From contig JAUUYD010000116.1 in assembly GCA_030590585.1 (NCBI GenBank), forward strand, positions 1 through 7,255: DNA of 7,255 nucleotides, in the 5' to 3' direction. Made by a program: the position numbers and the translations under genes. This document shows positions 1 through 6,385 of the stretch, one piece after another (within the stretch, counting starts at the first letter, position 1; each line of letters starts with the position of its first letter). The DNA is from Spirochaeta sp. (GTDB taxonomy: Bacteria > Spirochaetota > Spirochaetia > Spirochaetales_E > Spirochaetaceae_B). The notes below the pieces were generated by a model. That model made no database searches. It was given only the letters and a program-made list of their open reading frames with translations, and was not told the origin of the DNA.

Positions 1-872
1 AGATAACCCGGGACAGGATGGGCCCAGGTGAATGTGCACATTTCTGTATCGATAACGGGTTTCACGCTCGTCGTCGAGATCCAGGAGGAAGAGCCCAGGT
101 AATTGTAGGCTATGCCCGGTTTTACCGAACCGGCTCCGACTGTGGCACAGCCGCCGTCTCCGGCACCTGCCACGACAGGCGTTCCTTCGGCCAGCCCCGT
201 TGCTTCGGCAGCTTCCCGGTTCACTTGTCCGATGACGCAAGTTGATTCAACCGCTTCGGGCATCATATCGATGGGAATTTGCAGCGCTTCGAGTATGCTC
301 TCGGACCAGCTCATTGTGGAAAGATCGAAAGCATTGGTTCCCGATGCATCGTTGTATTCCGTTACCATCCGACCCGTCAGACGGTAGTTCATGTAGTCCT
401 TGGCGTTCAGCATTTTCCATGTATCCCGATACAGTTCAGGCTGATTGTCCCTGATCCACATCAGTTTGGTGATCCCGTAGGATGCCGAGGCCCGGTGACC
501 CGTAATCCGATAAACCTCTTCCATGCCGACACGCCGTTTAAGGACATCTTCCTGGTCGGTGGAGCGCTGATCGCAGTAAAGGAGGTGGCTGCGGAGAGGC
601 CGCCCTTTCCTGTCAACAGGGAGACATCCCATCATCTGCCCGCTGAAACACACTGAAGCGATTTCTTTTGCATCCAATCCCTCCAGGAGCTTCCTGGAAG
701 AGAGACAAACGGCTTCCCACCAGTCGTCGGGATTCTGCTCCGCCCAATTGCCATGGGAATACTCGGTGTTATATCCCACCGTTTCACTTTTAATCAGTTC
801 ACCGTCTATGCCGAACAATGTCGCCTTGTTGCCGCTGGTACCCAGATCATGGGCGAGTAAATATCGATTCAT
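1..872 (-). CDS. FGGY-family carbohydrate kinase (xylulokinase-like), 3' part missing at window edge
   Basis: The protein is an ATP-dependent sugar kinase that would phosphorylate a ketose or polyol in the cytoplasm. The frame is open from the ATG at 872 to the left edge without a stop. It gives 290 residues of a family usually near 500, so most of the N-terminal FGGY domain and the start of the second are visible. Seen motifs are HDLGTSGNKATLF at residues 8-20 (phosphate-binding loop with Asp9), WAEQNP at 43-48, SGQMMG at 77-82, CDQR at 100-103, and GAGDGG at 236-241, where Asp239 matches the catalytic base of xylulokinases. E. coli-type xylulokinases have a substrate-contacting His in GQMH; here it is Met81, so the substrate may not be D-xylulose. 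The start codon shares its A with the stop of the upstream dehydrogenase (TGATG), and only a weak GGGA lies four bases upstream, so translation is probably coupled. The family is secure; the substrate is not. Confidence 0.93.
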   Translation of the reverse strand, partial: MNRYLLAHDLGTSGNKATLFGIDGELIKSETVGYNTEYSHGNWAEQNPDDWWEAVCLSSRKLLEGLDAKEIASVCFSGQMMGCLPVDRKGRPLRSHLLYCDQRSTDQEDVLKRRVGMEEVYRITGHRASASYGITKLMWIRDNQPELYRDTWKMLNAKDYMNYRLTGRMVTEYNDASGTNAFDLSTMSWSESILEALQIPIDMMPEAVESTCVIGQVNREAAEATGLAEGTPVVAGAGDGGCATVGAGSVKPGIAYNYLGSSSWISTTSVKPVIDTEMCTFTWAHPVPGY

Positions 873-1930
873 CAGTCCCAACTGTCCATAATAAGCATCG
901 TTTTAACTGAACCCGGTTCCTTCACAGCCTCGACCGCCGATTCGACATCTTTCACGGAATACGACCCTGTCACGAAGTCATGCCAATCTAACAGACCCTC
1001 CCGGATCCATCCTATCAACGGTTCCTGGGCGGCAGCTTCAGCTTCACGCGTCGGCCATTGATGTATGAGGAGATTGAAATTATATGGGCCTTTCTCCTTA
1101 TTGATCTTCAGCACAGGAGCTCCAAGGACCCCATAAACGCATACTGAGCCTGCCATGCGAACCATCCCGATGGCGTTGTTTATGATCGATTCATCTCCGA
1201 CGGCATCAATAACGGCATCGAATCCGGCATCACGCTGCCGAACAAGCCGGGCCAGTTCCGGTTCGTCGGGCGAAAAAACCGCATCTGCTCCCATTTTCAT
1301 CGCCAGATCCCGTTTTACGGCCAGGGGATCAACGCTGATAAGCTGCCCAAGTCCCGCAAGTCTGGCGAATCGGATAAAACTCAATCCCACCGGACCGGCA
1401 CCGAAAACGATGATATCGTCATTCGGCTTAAGGTGGAAATCAGTGAACATTCCTGCATAGACTTCTCTCCAGGTGCACAGAAGTCCGGCCGCTTCCCGCG
1501 GGATATCCCCGGGTACGGTTCTCATAACCTGTAAGCCCTCGTCCCAGCCGTTCTTTTCATCAGCCACACCGTCATCCGTCATGGCCTGATGGTCACGAAT
1601 CAGAATATATTCCGAATGCCCACCCCAGCCGCTCCCGTACTTTCCCCCTGGAGGATTCAGGAGTAAGCCGCCGATGGCTCTGTCACCTTTTGAAAACGAT
1701 GTGACTTTATCACCCATTTCCATGACAATGCCCACCGATTCATGCCCCAGTAATAACGGATAATTCTCCAAACCCAGACCGGGGAAATGACCATCAATAA
1801 CTTTTCGGTCCGTTGCATTGCAAATAAAGGATAATTCCGTTTTCAACAGGACATCGTAAGGACCGGGCACGGGATCCGGTAACTCGACGATTGACAATAT
1901 TCCGGGCTTCATTACAGCTATTGCTTTCAT
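872..1930 (-). CDS. Medium-chain zinc-type alcohol/polyol dehydrogenase lacking the structural-zinc lobe
   Basis: This 352-residue protein is an NAD(P)-dependent medium-chain dehydrogenase, probably oxidising a sugar or polyol hydroxyl. The N-terminal GroES-like domain has the catalytic-zinc positions Cys37 (CNATD, in place of the usual CGTD) and His63-Glu64 (GHESVG). Cys152 (LLCTW) is a possible further ligand. The four-cysteine structural-zinc loop normal near residues 90-110 is absent and replaced by a Gly-rich stretch, NPPGGKYGSGWGGHSEY (92-108). The Rossmann fold follows, with GAGPVG at 177-182 and Asp201 at the end of the second strand, which favours NAD over NADP. The start is supported by AAGGA ten bases upstream. 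The gene lies 25 bases after the isomerase gene and overlaps the kinase start by one base, so it belongs to the same transcript. It is only distantly similar to the other zinc dehydrogenase in this window, so a recent tandem duplication is unlikely. The exact substrate is unknown. Confidence 0.93.
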   Translation of the reverse strand: MKAIAVMKPGILSIVELPDPVPGPYDVLLKTELSFICNATDRKVIDGHFPGLGLENYPLLLGHESVGIVMEMGDKVTSFSKGDRAIGGLLLNPPGGKYGSGWGGHSEYILIRDHQAMTDDGVADEKNGWDEGLQVMRTVPGDIPREAAGLLCTWREVYAGMFTDFHLKPNDDIIVFGAGPVGLSFIRFARLAGLGQLISVDPLAVKRDLAMKMGADAVFSPDEPELARLVRQRDAGFDAVIDAVGDESIINNAIGMVRMAGSVCVYGVLGAPVLKINKEKGPYNFNLLIHQWPTREAEAAAQEPLIGWIREGLLDWHDFVTGSYSVKDVESAVEAVKEPGSVKTMLIMDSWD

Positions 1931-1955
1931 TGAAAATGTGTCCTTATTGCTTGTT

Positions 1956-3395
1956 TCAAAACTGGAATGGCGACATATGGGCCTGGTAGGCTACCTTCTC
2001 CAGTACCCTGATATCTTTCCAGAAAGCGAATTCCCGGATTTCCGAATTCAAATGACCGTATGCCGCCGGATAGTGATGATTAACCCGGCCGGTGCTTATC
2101 GTGTTGATAAGGTCCGGGATCGTAATGGACTCGCCGTTAATCTTCAGGTTGTTAACCCACCCGCTGGATCCGGCATATCCGGCCTTGTTCTTCATGATAT
2201 CTCCGGTCAGGACGAAGATATTTTCGAATCTGTTGTCAAATGCAGCCAAAGTGACGGTTCCTGGCTTAAATTGCATATCCGCCACCACGCCATCACCTTC
2301 CCAGGCATCACCGTGATAATTTCCGATATTAAAATGGGCGTCCCAGTTGACACCGCAACCATCCGCCCAGCAACCGGGTGCCACTCCGCAATGCCAGAGA
2401 TTGAGACTTTGATCGTCTTCGTCCAGAGCAACCATGTCATTAAGACTGGATTTGCCGTTGTTCATGGAATTCAGCATCAGCATCGACACTGCACTGATGA
2501 CGTCAGCTTCGCAGGGTGCCACGATCCCCCTGTTGTTTAGACGACTCATCGCCCCGCAAACAGCTATTCCATAGACTTCCTGAAACTTACTCCAGCAGCT
2601 GATAGCCAGGGATTCGTATTCGTACTCCCTGGCCAGGTCGTCAAATGCCATATTCAGCCGGGCCGTTTTATCCATATGACTCGCTGTTACCGTTCTTTTG
2701 TTCCAGCTGCCCTCTCCAGTAATGACTCCGACATATTTCTCGACATCACCGACAGGGAACCGTTCCGCTCTCCGAACGACATCCTCGACTGTGTGTCTCG
2801 TCTGCAAAGTAGTCCCGAAGCGATGGAGCAGGTCCCTTTCGTCAACATGAAGATTTTCGAATCCGTCCGCAAGATCTCCGATTTGCCCGATACGGGCCCC
2901 TTTCAGAAATTTGACGGCCCTTAACGCACGAATCGTAACGCCAAGACGCTCCCGGAACATGTCCGACTCAGGAGCACCATAAAACCATTTGTACTTGAGG
3001 TTCTCATGGACGAAGTAATTTTTCATGATTGAACCGAGCATGTTCAACCCGCAATAAGAGTTGAGCTGCAGGACACCATCTTTTACAGGCTCCGGAACCG
3101 CCCATATACCGATGGGAGCATTAAGATGTGCCAAGGGGAGAATTATCCTTCCATACGGCAGGGACGCACTGAACAACAAGAACAGATCGACCCCTTTATC
3201 ATTCATCATATCCCGGACTTTACCGGCATCAGACTCCGATCTGATGGGTTCAGGATGGAAAACCAGATCGAAATCCAGTTCGCTTTTCAGAGAATTCAGA
3301 CCCTCTATGGTCTTTTTATACATCCCGATGTCATCTCCGGGCATATTGGGATGAACGGCTCCTGCGAGACCAATGGTGAATACAACATTTTGCAT
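1956..3395 (-). CDS. L-fucose/L-arabinose isomerase-family protein (aldose-ketose isomerase)
   Basis: The 479-residue product looks like a member of the L-fucose isomerase-like superfamily: metal-dependent cytoplasmic enzymes that interconvert aldoses and ketoses. It is shorter than classical FucI (about 590) and closer to AraA-sized or uncharacterised family members. The N-terminal two-thirds has an alpha/beta pattern with GARIGQIGD at 166-174 and GVITGEGSW at 223-231. The catalytic region includes CWSKFQE (267-273) and APCEAD (293-298). Glu273 and Asp298 are spaced almost as the FucI metal ligands Glu337 and Asp361. NHHYPAAYGH (439-448) supplies a His where FucI has its third ligand. These assignments are by motif comparison, not alignment. 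An unusual Cys/Trp-rich segment lies at 335-351. AAGGGA, eight bases before the ATG and overlapping the previous stop codon, supports this start. The neighbouring kinase and dehydrogenases fit a role in making a phosphorylatable ketose. Whether it acts on fucose, arabinose or another sugar cannot be told. Confidence 0.88.
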   Translation of the reverse strand: MQNVVFTIGLAGAVHPNMPGDDIGMYKKTIEGLNSLKSELDFDLVFHPEPIRSESDAGKVRDMMNDKGVDLFLLFSASLPYGRIILPLAHLNAPIGIWAVPEPVKDGVLQLNSYCGLNMLGSIMKNYFVHENLKYKWFYGAPESDMFRERLGVTIRALRAVKFLKGARIGQIGDLADGFENLHVDERDLLHRFGTTLQTRHTVEDVVRRAERFPVGDVEKYVGVITGEGSWNKRTVTASHMDKTARLNMAFDDLAREYEYESLAISCWSKFQEVYGIAVCGAMSRLNNRGIVAPCEADVISAVSMLMLNSMNNGKSSLNDMVALDEDDQSLNLWHCGVAPGCWADGCGVNWDAHFNIGNYHGDAWEGDGVVADMQFKPGTVTLAAFDNRFENIFVLTGDIMKNKAGYAGSSGWVNNLKINGESITIPDLINTISTGRVNHHYPAAYGHLNSEIREFAFWKDIRVLEKVAYQAHMSPFQF

Positions 3396-3407
3396 ATTCT
3401 GATTCCC

Positions 3408-4433
3408 TTATTGAACGTTAATCTGAAGTTTCATGACGGTACCGGGTTGATCCTGTATCATGCGATAGGCCATATCGTAATCGGATAATTCGAATACATC
3501 TGTTATGAGCGGTGAGAGATTGACCAGGCCATCGCGGATGAGTCCGATGGCTCGCTCGAAATCGGAAATCACATACCGCGCAGTACCATAAAGCTTCAAT
3601 TCATTCTCATTTATCCTGGCCAGATCGATGCCTGGTTTATCTCCAAATACAGCGACAATAATTATCGGGGTACCCTTTCTTGCACAGCTAATCGCACCAT
3701 TAATAGATGAACTGACCCCGGCGCAATCAAATATTACATCAGCACGCCTATAAGCTCCGAAATGAGAAATAATTGATTCTTCGAGATCTTCTTCCAGGGG
3801 ATTCACAGTACTCTCGATTCCACATTTCCCGGCAATCTCCAGTCGAAACGGATTAATGTCGGAAACAAGGATGGATTCCGCTCCCATCCCTCGTGCTGTC
3901 TGAGCGACGAGATTCCCTATCGGACCGGCTCCCAGCACCAGAACGTTCTTTCCGATGATATCTCCAATCTGCCCGACGGCCCTCACAGCTACCGCCAGAG
4001 GCTCCAACATTGCCCCATCGGCGTGGGTCATGTCTTCATCGAGCTTTACGATCCGGTCTGCGCGAGCAGCATAAAGTTCGGATGCCCCACCCGGGGCCTG
4101 AAACCCGATAACCTTCAGCTCATTGCACAGGTTGTATAGCCCGTTCTGACACGAGTAACATTTTCCGCACGACAACTGAGGCTCAATGGTTACTTTATCA
4201 CCGGGAGAAAAGCCCTTCGATTCCTCACCGATTTCCACGATTTCGCATGACAGCTCATGTCCCTGTACAACGGGGTACGTCGTGTAGGGATGCTGCCCAT
4301 GATAGACGTGAATATCACTGCCGCAGACACCGATTCGTTTCACCCTGACCAGGACTTCATTCTGCTTGAGAACTGGAGGTGGAACGTCGTGGATAAGGAT
4401 GTTTCCCGGCTCAATCATAATTGCTTGTTTCAT
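3408..4433 (-). CDS. Zinc-dependent sorbitol/threonine-dehydrogenase-type medium-chain dehydrogenase
   Basis: The 341-residue protein is a canonical zinc medium-chain dehydrogenase of the sorbitol/xylitol/L-threonine dehydrogenase type, expected to oxidise a secondary hydroxyl of a polyol or sugar acid with NAD. Seen are GVCGSDIH (35-42, catalytic Cys37), GHE (58-60; His59, Glu60), a full structural-zinc loop with Cys89, Cys92, Cys95 and Cys103, MLEPLAVA (142-149, with Glu144 at the usual further ligand position), and the Rossmann GAGPIG (168-173) followed by Asp192, which favours NAD. The frame is open 16 codons further upstream, but the ATG at 4433 is chosen because AGGA lies eight bases before it and the MKQAIMIEPG beginning is where the family normally starts. 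The longer version would also overlap the preceding dehydrogenase gene. It sits 26 bases after that gene and 12 before the isomerase gene. The precise substrate cannot be read from the sequence. Confidence 0.95.
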   Translation of the reverse strand: MKQAIMIEPGNILIHDVPPPVLKQNEVLVRVKRIGVCGSDIHVYHGQHPYTTYPVVQGHELSCEIVEIGEESKGFSPGDKVTIEPQLSCGKCYSCQNGLYNLCNELKVIGFQAPGGASELYAARADRIVKLDEDMTHADGAMLEPLAVAVRAVGQIGDIIGKNVLVLGAGPIGNLVAQTARGMGAESILVSDINPFRLEIAGKCGIESTVNPLEEDLEESIISHFGAYRRADVIFDCAGVSSSINGAISCARKGTPIIIVAVFGDKPGIDLARINENELKLYGTARYVISDFERAIGLIRDGLVNLSPLITDVFELSDYDMAYRMIQDQPGTVMKLQINVQ

Positions 4434-4441
4434 ATTCGGTT

Positions 4442-4445
4442 TCCT
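4442..4445 (-). promoter_or_regulatory. Ribosome binding site deciding the start of the zinc dehydrogenase
   Basis: AGGA (within CAGGAAA on the minus strand) lies eight bases before the ATG at 4433. No comparable site precedes the upstream in-frame ATG at 4481, which lies inside the end of the preceding gene. This selects the shorter protein. Confidence 0.75.
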
Positions 4446-4459
4446 GTTTAAGGCAATGT

Positions 4460-5254
4460 TTATTCTGTTACGCGCAGCCATCCGCCATCAACGTAATAAT
4501 TCGATCCCAGGCTGTATGAGGCTCTCTCGGATGCAAGGAACACATATGTATTCGCCAGCTCTTCCGGTGTACCAAAACGCCGGATAGGTGCATTTTCTTT
4601 GGCGATATCATCCAGATACTCCTGAGGGGTTTTTCCCTCTTTTGGAGCAAGCAGCCCTGCTGTTTTCCACCAATCCGGCGTCAGAATCAGACCCGGGCTT
4701 ATTGTATTTACACGAATATTATCTCCGACCACTTCACTGGAGAGGCATTTACCGAACATGACAAGAGCAGCCTTGGTCGTATTGTAAATAGGTTCGTACC
4801 CGAGAGGTTGCCGGGCACAGATGCTCGCCGTATTCAGGATTACCCCTCCACCGCGACGCTTCATGCCGGGAATGAACGCCCGTGAAGTCCGGACTGCCGC
4901 CATGACATGAAGATTCCAATAATGGTTCCATTTGTCGTCCGTGGCCTCCTGGATGGTCTCATCAGAACCCGACCCGGCATTGTTGATCAGGATATCGATA
5001 CCCCCGAAAGTTTCCTCAATTTTCCGCCGTGTATTCTCAATGTCCTCCGGGATTGTGACGTCCATGGGAATCCCCATGGCACGAATACCGTATTCAGCTT
5101 CGATCCCCGAGGCCTCGTTCAGGACCCGGTCCTTCTGCCGTGCTCCGATCACTACATCGGCACCTTCTTCGGCAAAAGCCTTTGCTACGGCCAAACCGAT
5201 TCCGACACTGCCTCCAGTAATGAAAACGACCTTGCTTTTCAATCCTAAATTCAT
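4460..5254 (-). CDS. Classical short-chain dehydrogenase/reductase (SDR)
   Basis: This 264-residue cytoplasmic NAD(P)-dependent oxidoreductase has every hallmark of a classical SDR. It shows the TGGSVGIG nucleotide-binding loop (13-20), NNAG (91-94), and the catalytic tetrad Asn114, Ser144, Tyr157 and Lys161 (YNTTK). The SPG motif (186-188) and a C-terminal YYVDGG (253-258) are also present. Ala38-Arg39 after the second strand, with no acidic residue there, hints at NADP(H); this is an inference. The length is typical for gluconate, polyol or sugar dehydrogenases of the family. Similar proteins are often named 3-oxoacyl-ACP reductase, but the carbohydrate neighbours make a sugar or polyol substrate more likely. 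The ATG at 5254 is preferred over the in-frame ATG at 5287: GGAGG lies 11 bases upstream, the protein then begins close to the first beta strand, and the upstream ATG falls inside a candidate -10 box. It is the first enzyme gene after the transporter. Confidence 0.95.
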   Translation of the reverse strand: MNLGLKSKVVFITGGSVGIGLAVAKAFAEEGADVVIGARQKDRVLNEASGIEAEYGIRAMGIPMDVTIPEDIENTRRKIEETFGGIDILINNAGSGSDETIQEATDDKWNHYWNLHVMAAVRTSRAFIPGMKRRGGGVILNTASICARQPLGYEPIYNTTKAALVMFGKCLSSEVVGDNIRVNTISPGLILTPDWWKTAGLLAPKEGKTPQEYLDDIAKENAPIRRFGTPEELANTYVFLASERASYSLGSNYYVDGGWLRVTE

Positions 5255-5265
5255 AACGCTCAGAT

Positions 5266-5270
5266 CCTCC
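5266..5270 (-). promoter_or_regulatory. Ribosome binding site of the SDR gene
   Basis: A strong GGAGG lies 11 bases before the ATG at 5254, a slightly long spacing. It follows a T-run on the minus strand. There is no such site before the alternative ATG at 5287. Confidence 0.75.
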
Positions 5271-5282
5271 AAAAAAACATCT

Positions 5283-5313
5283 ATCATAGCATTTAAAATA
5301 TATTCAGGGACAA
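5283..5313 (-). promoter_or_regulatory. Candidate sigma-70/sigma-A promoter with extended -10, upstream of the enzyme genes
   Basis: On the minus strand, TGCTATGAT (5291 down to 5283) matches an extended -10 element (TGn followed by a one-mismatch TATAAT). TTGTCC (5313 to 5308) is a possible -35 at a long 19-base spacing, which an extended -10 can tolerate. The spacer is AT-rich. Transcription would begin near 5276, giving a leader of roughly 20 bases that carries the GGAGG site. This would let the five metabolic genes be expressed apart from, or in addition to, read-through from the transporter genes. It is a pattern match only. Confidence 0.45.
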
Positions 5314-5333
5314 GGTTTACTTCTTATCCCGAC

Positions 5334-5343
5334 AATGATCATT
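5334..5343. promoter_or_regulatory. Perfect 10-base palindrome, possible operator
   Basis: AATGATCATT reads the same on both strands and lies about 20 bases upstream of the candidate -35 box, in the only sizeable gap between genes. The symmetry stops at the next base on each side. This position would suit a dimeric activator or repressor, but a palindrome this short in AT-rich DNA can arise by chance. Confidence 0.25.
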
Positions 5344-5352
5344 CACTCCAAT

Positions 5353-5371
5353 CCTGAATTACGAAATCAGG
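5353..5371 (-). other. Small imperfect stem-loop just after the permease gene
   Basis: CCTGATTTCGTAATTCAGG can fold into a hairpin of five pairs, one T-T mismatch, two more pairs and a three-base loop. It starts about 14 bases after the permease stop. No T-run follows it, so it is not a standard intrinsic terminator. It could protect or mark the 3' end of a processed transporter transcript, or mean nothing. Confidence 0.25.
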
Positions 5372-5384
5372 CATTTCCACGACC

Positions 5385-6371
5385 CTATTTGATGACAGTG
5401 AGCTTCGATCTATCGAAACTGATCGCAACAGCGAGTATAATGAGCAGGCCCAGGAACGTTTGCTGAGTGTACACATCGATACCGACAATATTCATACCGT
5501 TATTGATGACACTCAGTATCAAGGCACCTACAAGAGTATTCAGCATGCCGCCGGCTCCTCCAGTCATCGCCGTTCCGCCGATAACAACAGTAGCGATGGA
5601 GTTCAGGACGTAGACGTTACCCATAGTCGGATATCCGCTGTAAAGGGTTCCGGACAGCATGATACCGGCCAGACCGGCACCCAGACCGGATAATGTGAAG
5701 GCCGTAATCCGGATTCGCGACACATCCAATCCCGATAACCAAGACATTCTTTCGTTGCTTCCAATGAAGAATATCCCGCGACCGGTTTTTGTATACCGCT
5801 GGAATACATAATAAAGCAGGAATATCAAGGCTCCGGTTATCATGATGTTCTTTACACCGAGGGATGATCCATTTAACACATCCAGAAGTTCATAGGAGGA
5901 AGAAGGCGCGGAAAGCGGTTTGGCTGAAATCATATAGGAAATGCTGACGAAGATTCCACCGGTTCCCAGTGTTGTGATGAATGATGGGATTTTCAATTTG
6001 GCGTTCAATACACCATTCAAAAGACCTGCTGTCGCGCCGACAAGAATGCTGATGAAAATGGCTCCGATGCCAAACCTGTCCAGCGTCACCATGAAAACGA
6101 CGGACACAAGGGACATGATCCCGCCGACAGAGAGGTCAATGCCTCCGGTTAATATGGCACATACCTGCCCGAGTCCCACTGCCAGCAGGATGGACGTGGA
6201 AGTTCCGATGGTAAGGAGGTTATACCTACTGAAAAAACTCGGATTCCCAATCGAAAACACCAGGAGGAAAAAAACGAGCATACCCACAGAGAAATAAAGT
6301 GCCGGGATTTGTCCGATTTTCCTGAGTATCAAGATCGGGATCTTTTTGTTTTGATCGTTATTGCTGCTCAT
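5385..6371 (-). CDS. Ribose-type sugar ABC transporter permease (RbsC-like)
   Basis: The 328-residue, highly hydrophobic protein is the membrane subunit of a carbohydrate importer of the RbsC/XylH/AraH family (BPD_transp_2). A short polar N-terminus (1-10) is followed by hydrophobic segments near 24-41, 52-73, 84-97, 101-123, 132-149, 174-190, 222-243, 256-266, 276-294 and 304-318, some of which may be re-entrant. Family hallmarks are GGIDLSVGG (76-84), IGSNERMSWLSGLDV (203-217), the cytoplasmic loop expected to contact the ATPase, and VVIGGTAMTGGAGG (262-275). The ATG at 6371 is preferred over the in-frame GTG at 6386, since GAGG lies nine bases before the ATG and nothing suitable precedes the GTG. 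It follows the ATPase gene by 14 bases. The transported sugar or polyol cannot be read from the permease, although its neighbours suggest the substrate of the downstream enzymes. A periplasmic or lipoprotein binding subunit is needed but not seen here. Confidence 0.96.
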   Translation of the reverse strand: MSSNNDQNKKIPILILRKIGQIPALYFSVGMLVFFLLVFSIGNPSFFSRYNLLTIGTSTSILLAVGLGQVCAILTGGIDLSVGGIMSLVSVVFMVTLDRFGIGAIFISILVGATAGLLNGVLNAKLKIPSFITTLGTGGIFVSISYMISAKPLSAPSSSYELLDVLNGSSLGVKNIMITGALIFLLYYVFQRYTKTGRGIFFIGSNERMSWLSGLDVSRIRITAFTLSGLGAGLAGIMLSGTLYSGYPTMGNVYVLNSIATVVIGGTAMTGGAGGMLNTLVGALILSVINNGMNIVGIDVYTQQTFLGLLIILAVAISFDRSKLTVIK

Positions 6372-6380
6372 TATTAATAA

Positions 6381-6384
6381 CCTC
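6381..6384 (-). promoter_or_regulatory. Ribosome binding site deciding the permease start
   Basis: GAGG lies nine bases upstream of the ATG at 6371 and overlaps the alternative in-frame GTG at 6386. That GTG shares a base with the stop codon of the ATPase gene (TAGTG). The site favours the ATG. Confidence 0.7.
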
Positions 6385-6385
6385 A

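Noticed and set aside
18..656. Several plus-strand open frames at the left end that could suggest a separate or broken gene
   Set aside because: The minus strand here is one uninterrupted FGGY kinase frame from 872 to the edge with all expected motifs. The plus-strand frames are shadows and there is no frameshift.
1938..2540. Long open frame (200 codons) on the plus strand opposite the isomerase gene
   Set aside because: It lies wholly opposite the well-supported isomerase frame apart from its first few bases, its translation shows no recognisable motif, and open antisense frames of this size occur in such codon usage. I treat it as a shadow.
4434..4481. Sixteen-residue N-terminal extension of the zinc dehydrogenase
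   Set aside because: It would overlap the SDR gene end, lacks a ribosome binding site, and is not part of the family's usual N-terminus; AGGA before the ATG at 4433 is decisive.
5220..5233. TGAAAACG-type sequence resembling half of a CcpA cre site
   Set aside because: The second half does not match the cre consensus and the sequence lies within the SDR coding region.
5255..5287. Eleven-residue N-terminal extension of the SDR
   Set aside because: The upstream ATG has no ribosome binding site and lies within the candidate -10 box, while GGAGG sits before the ATG at 5254.
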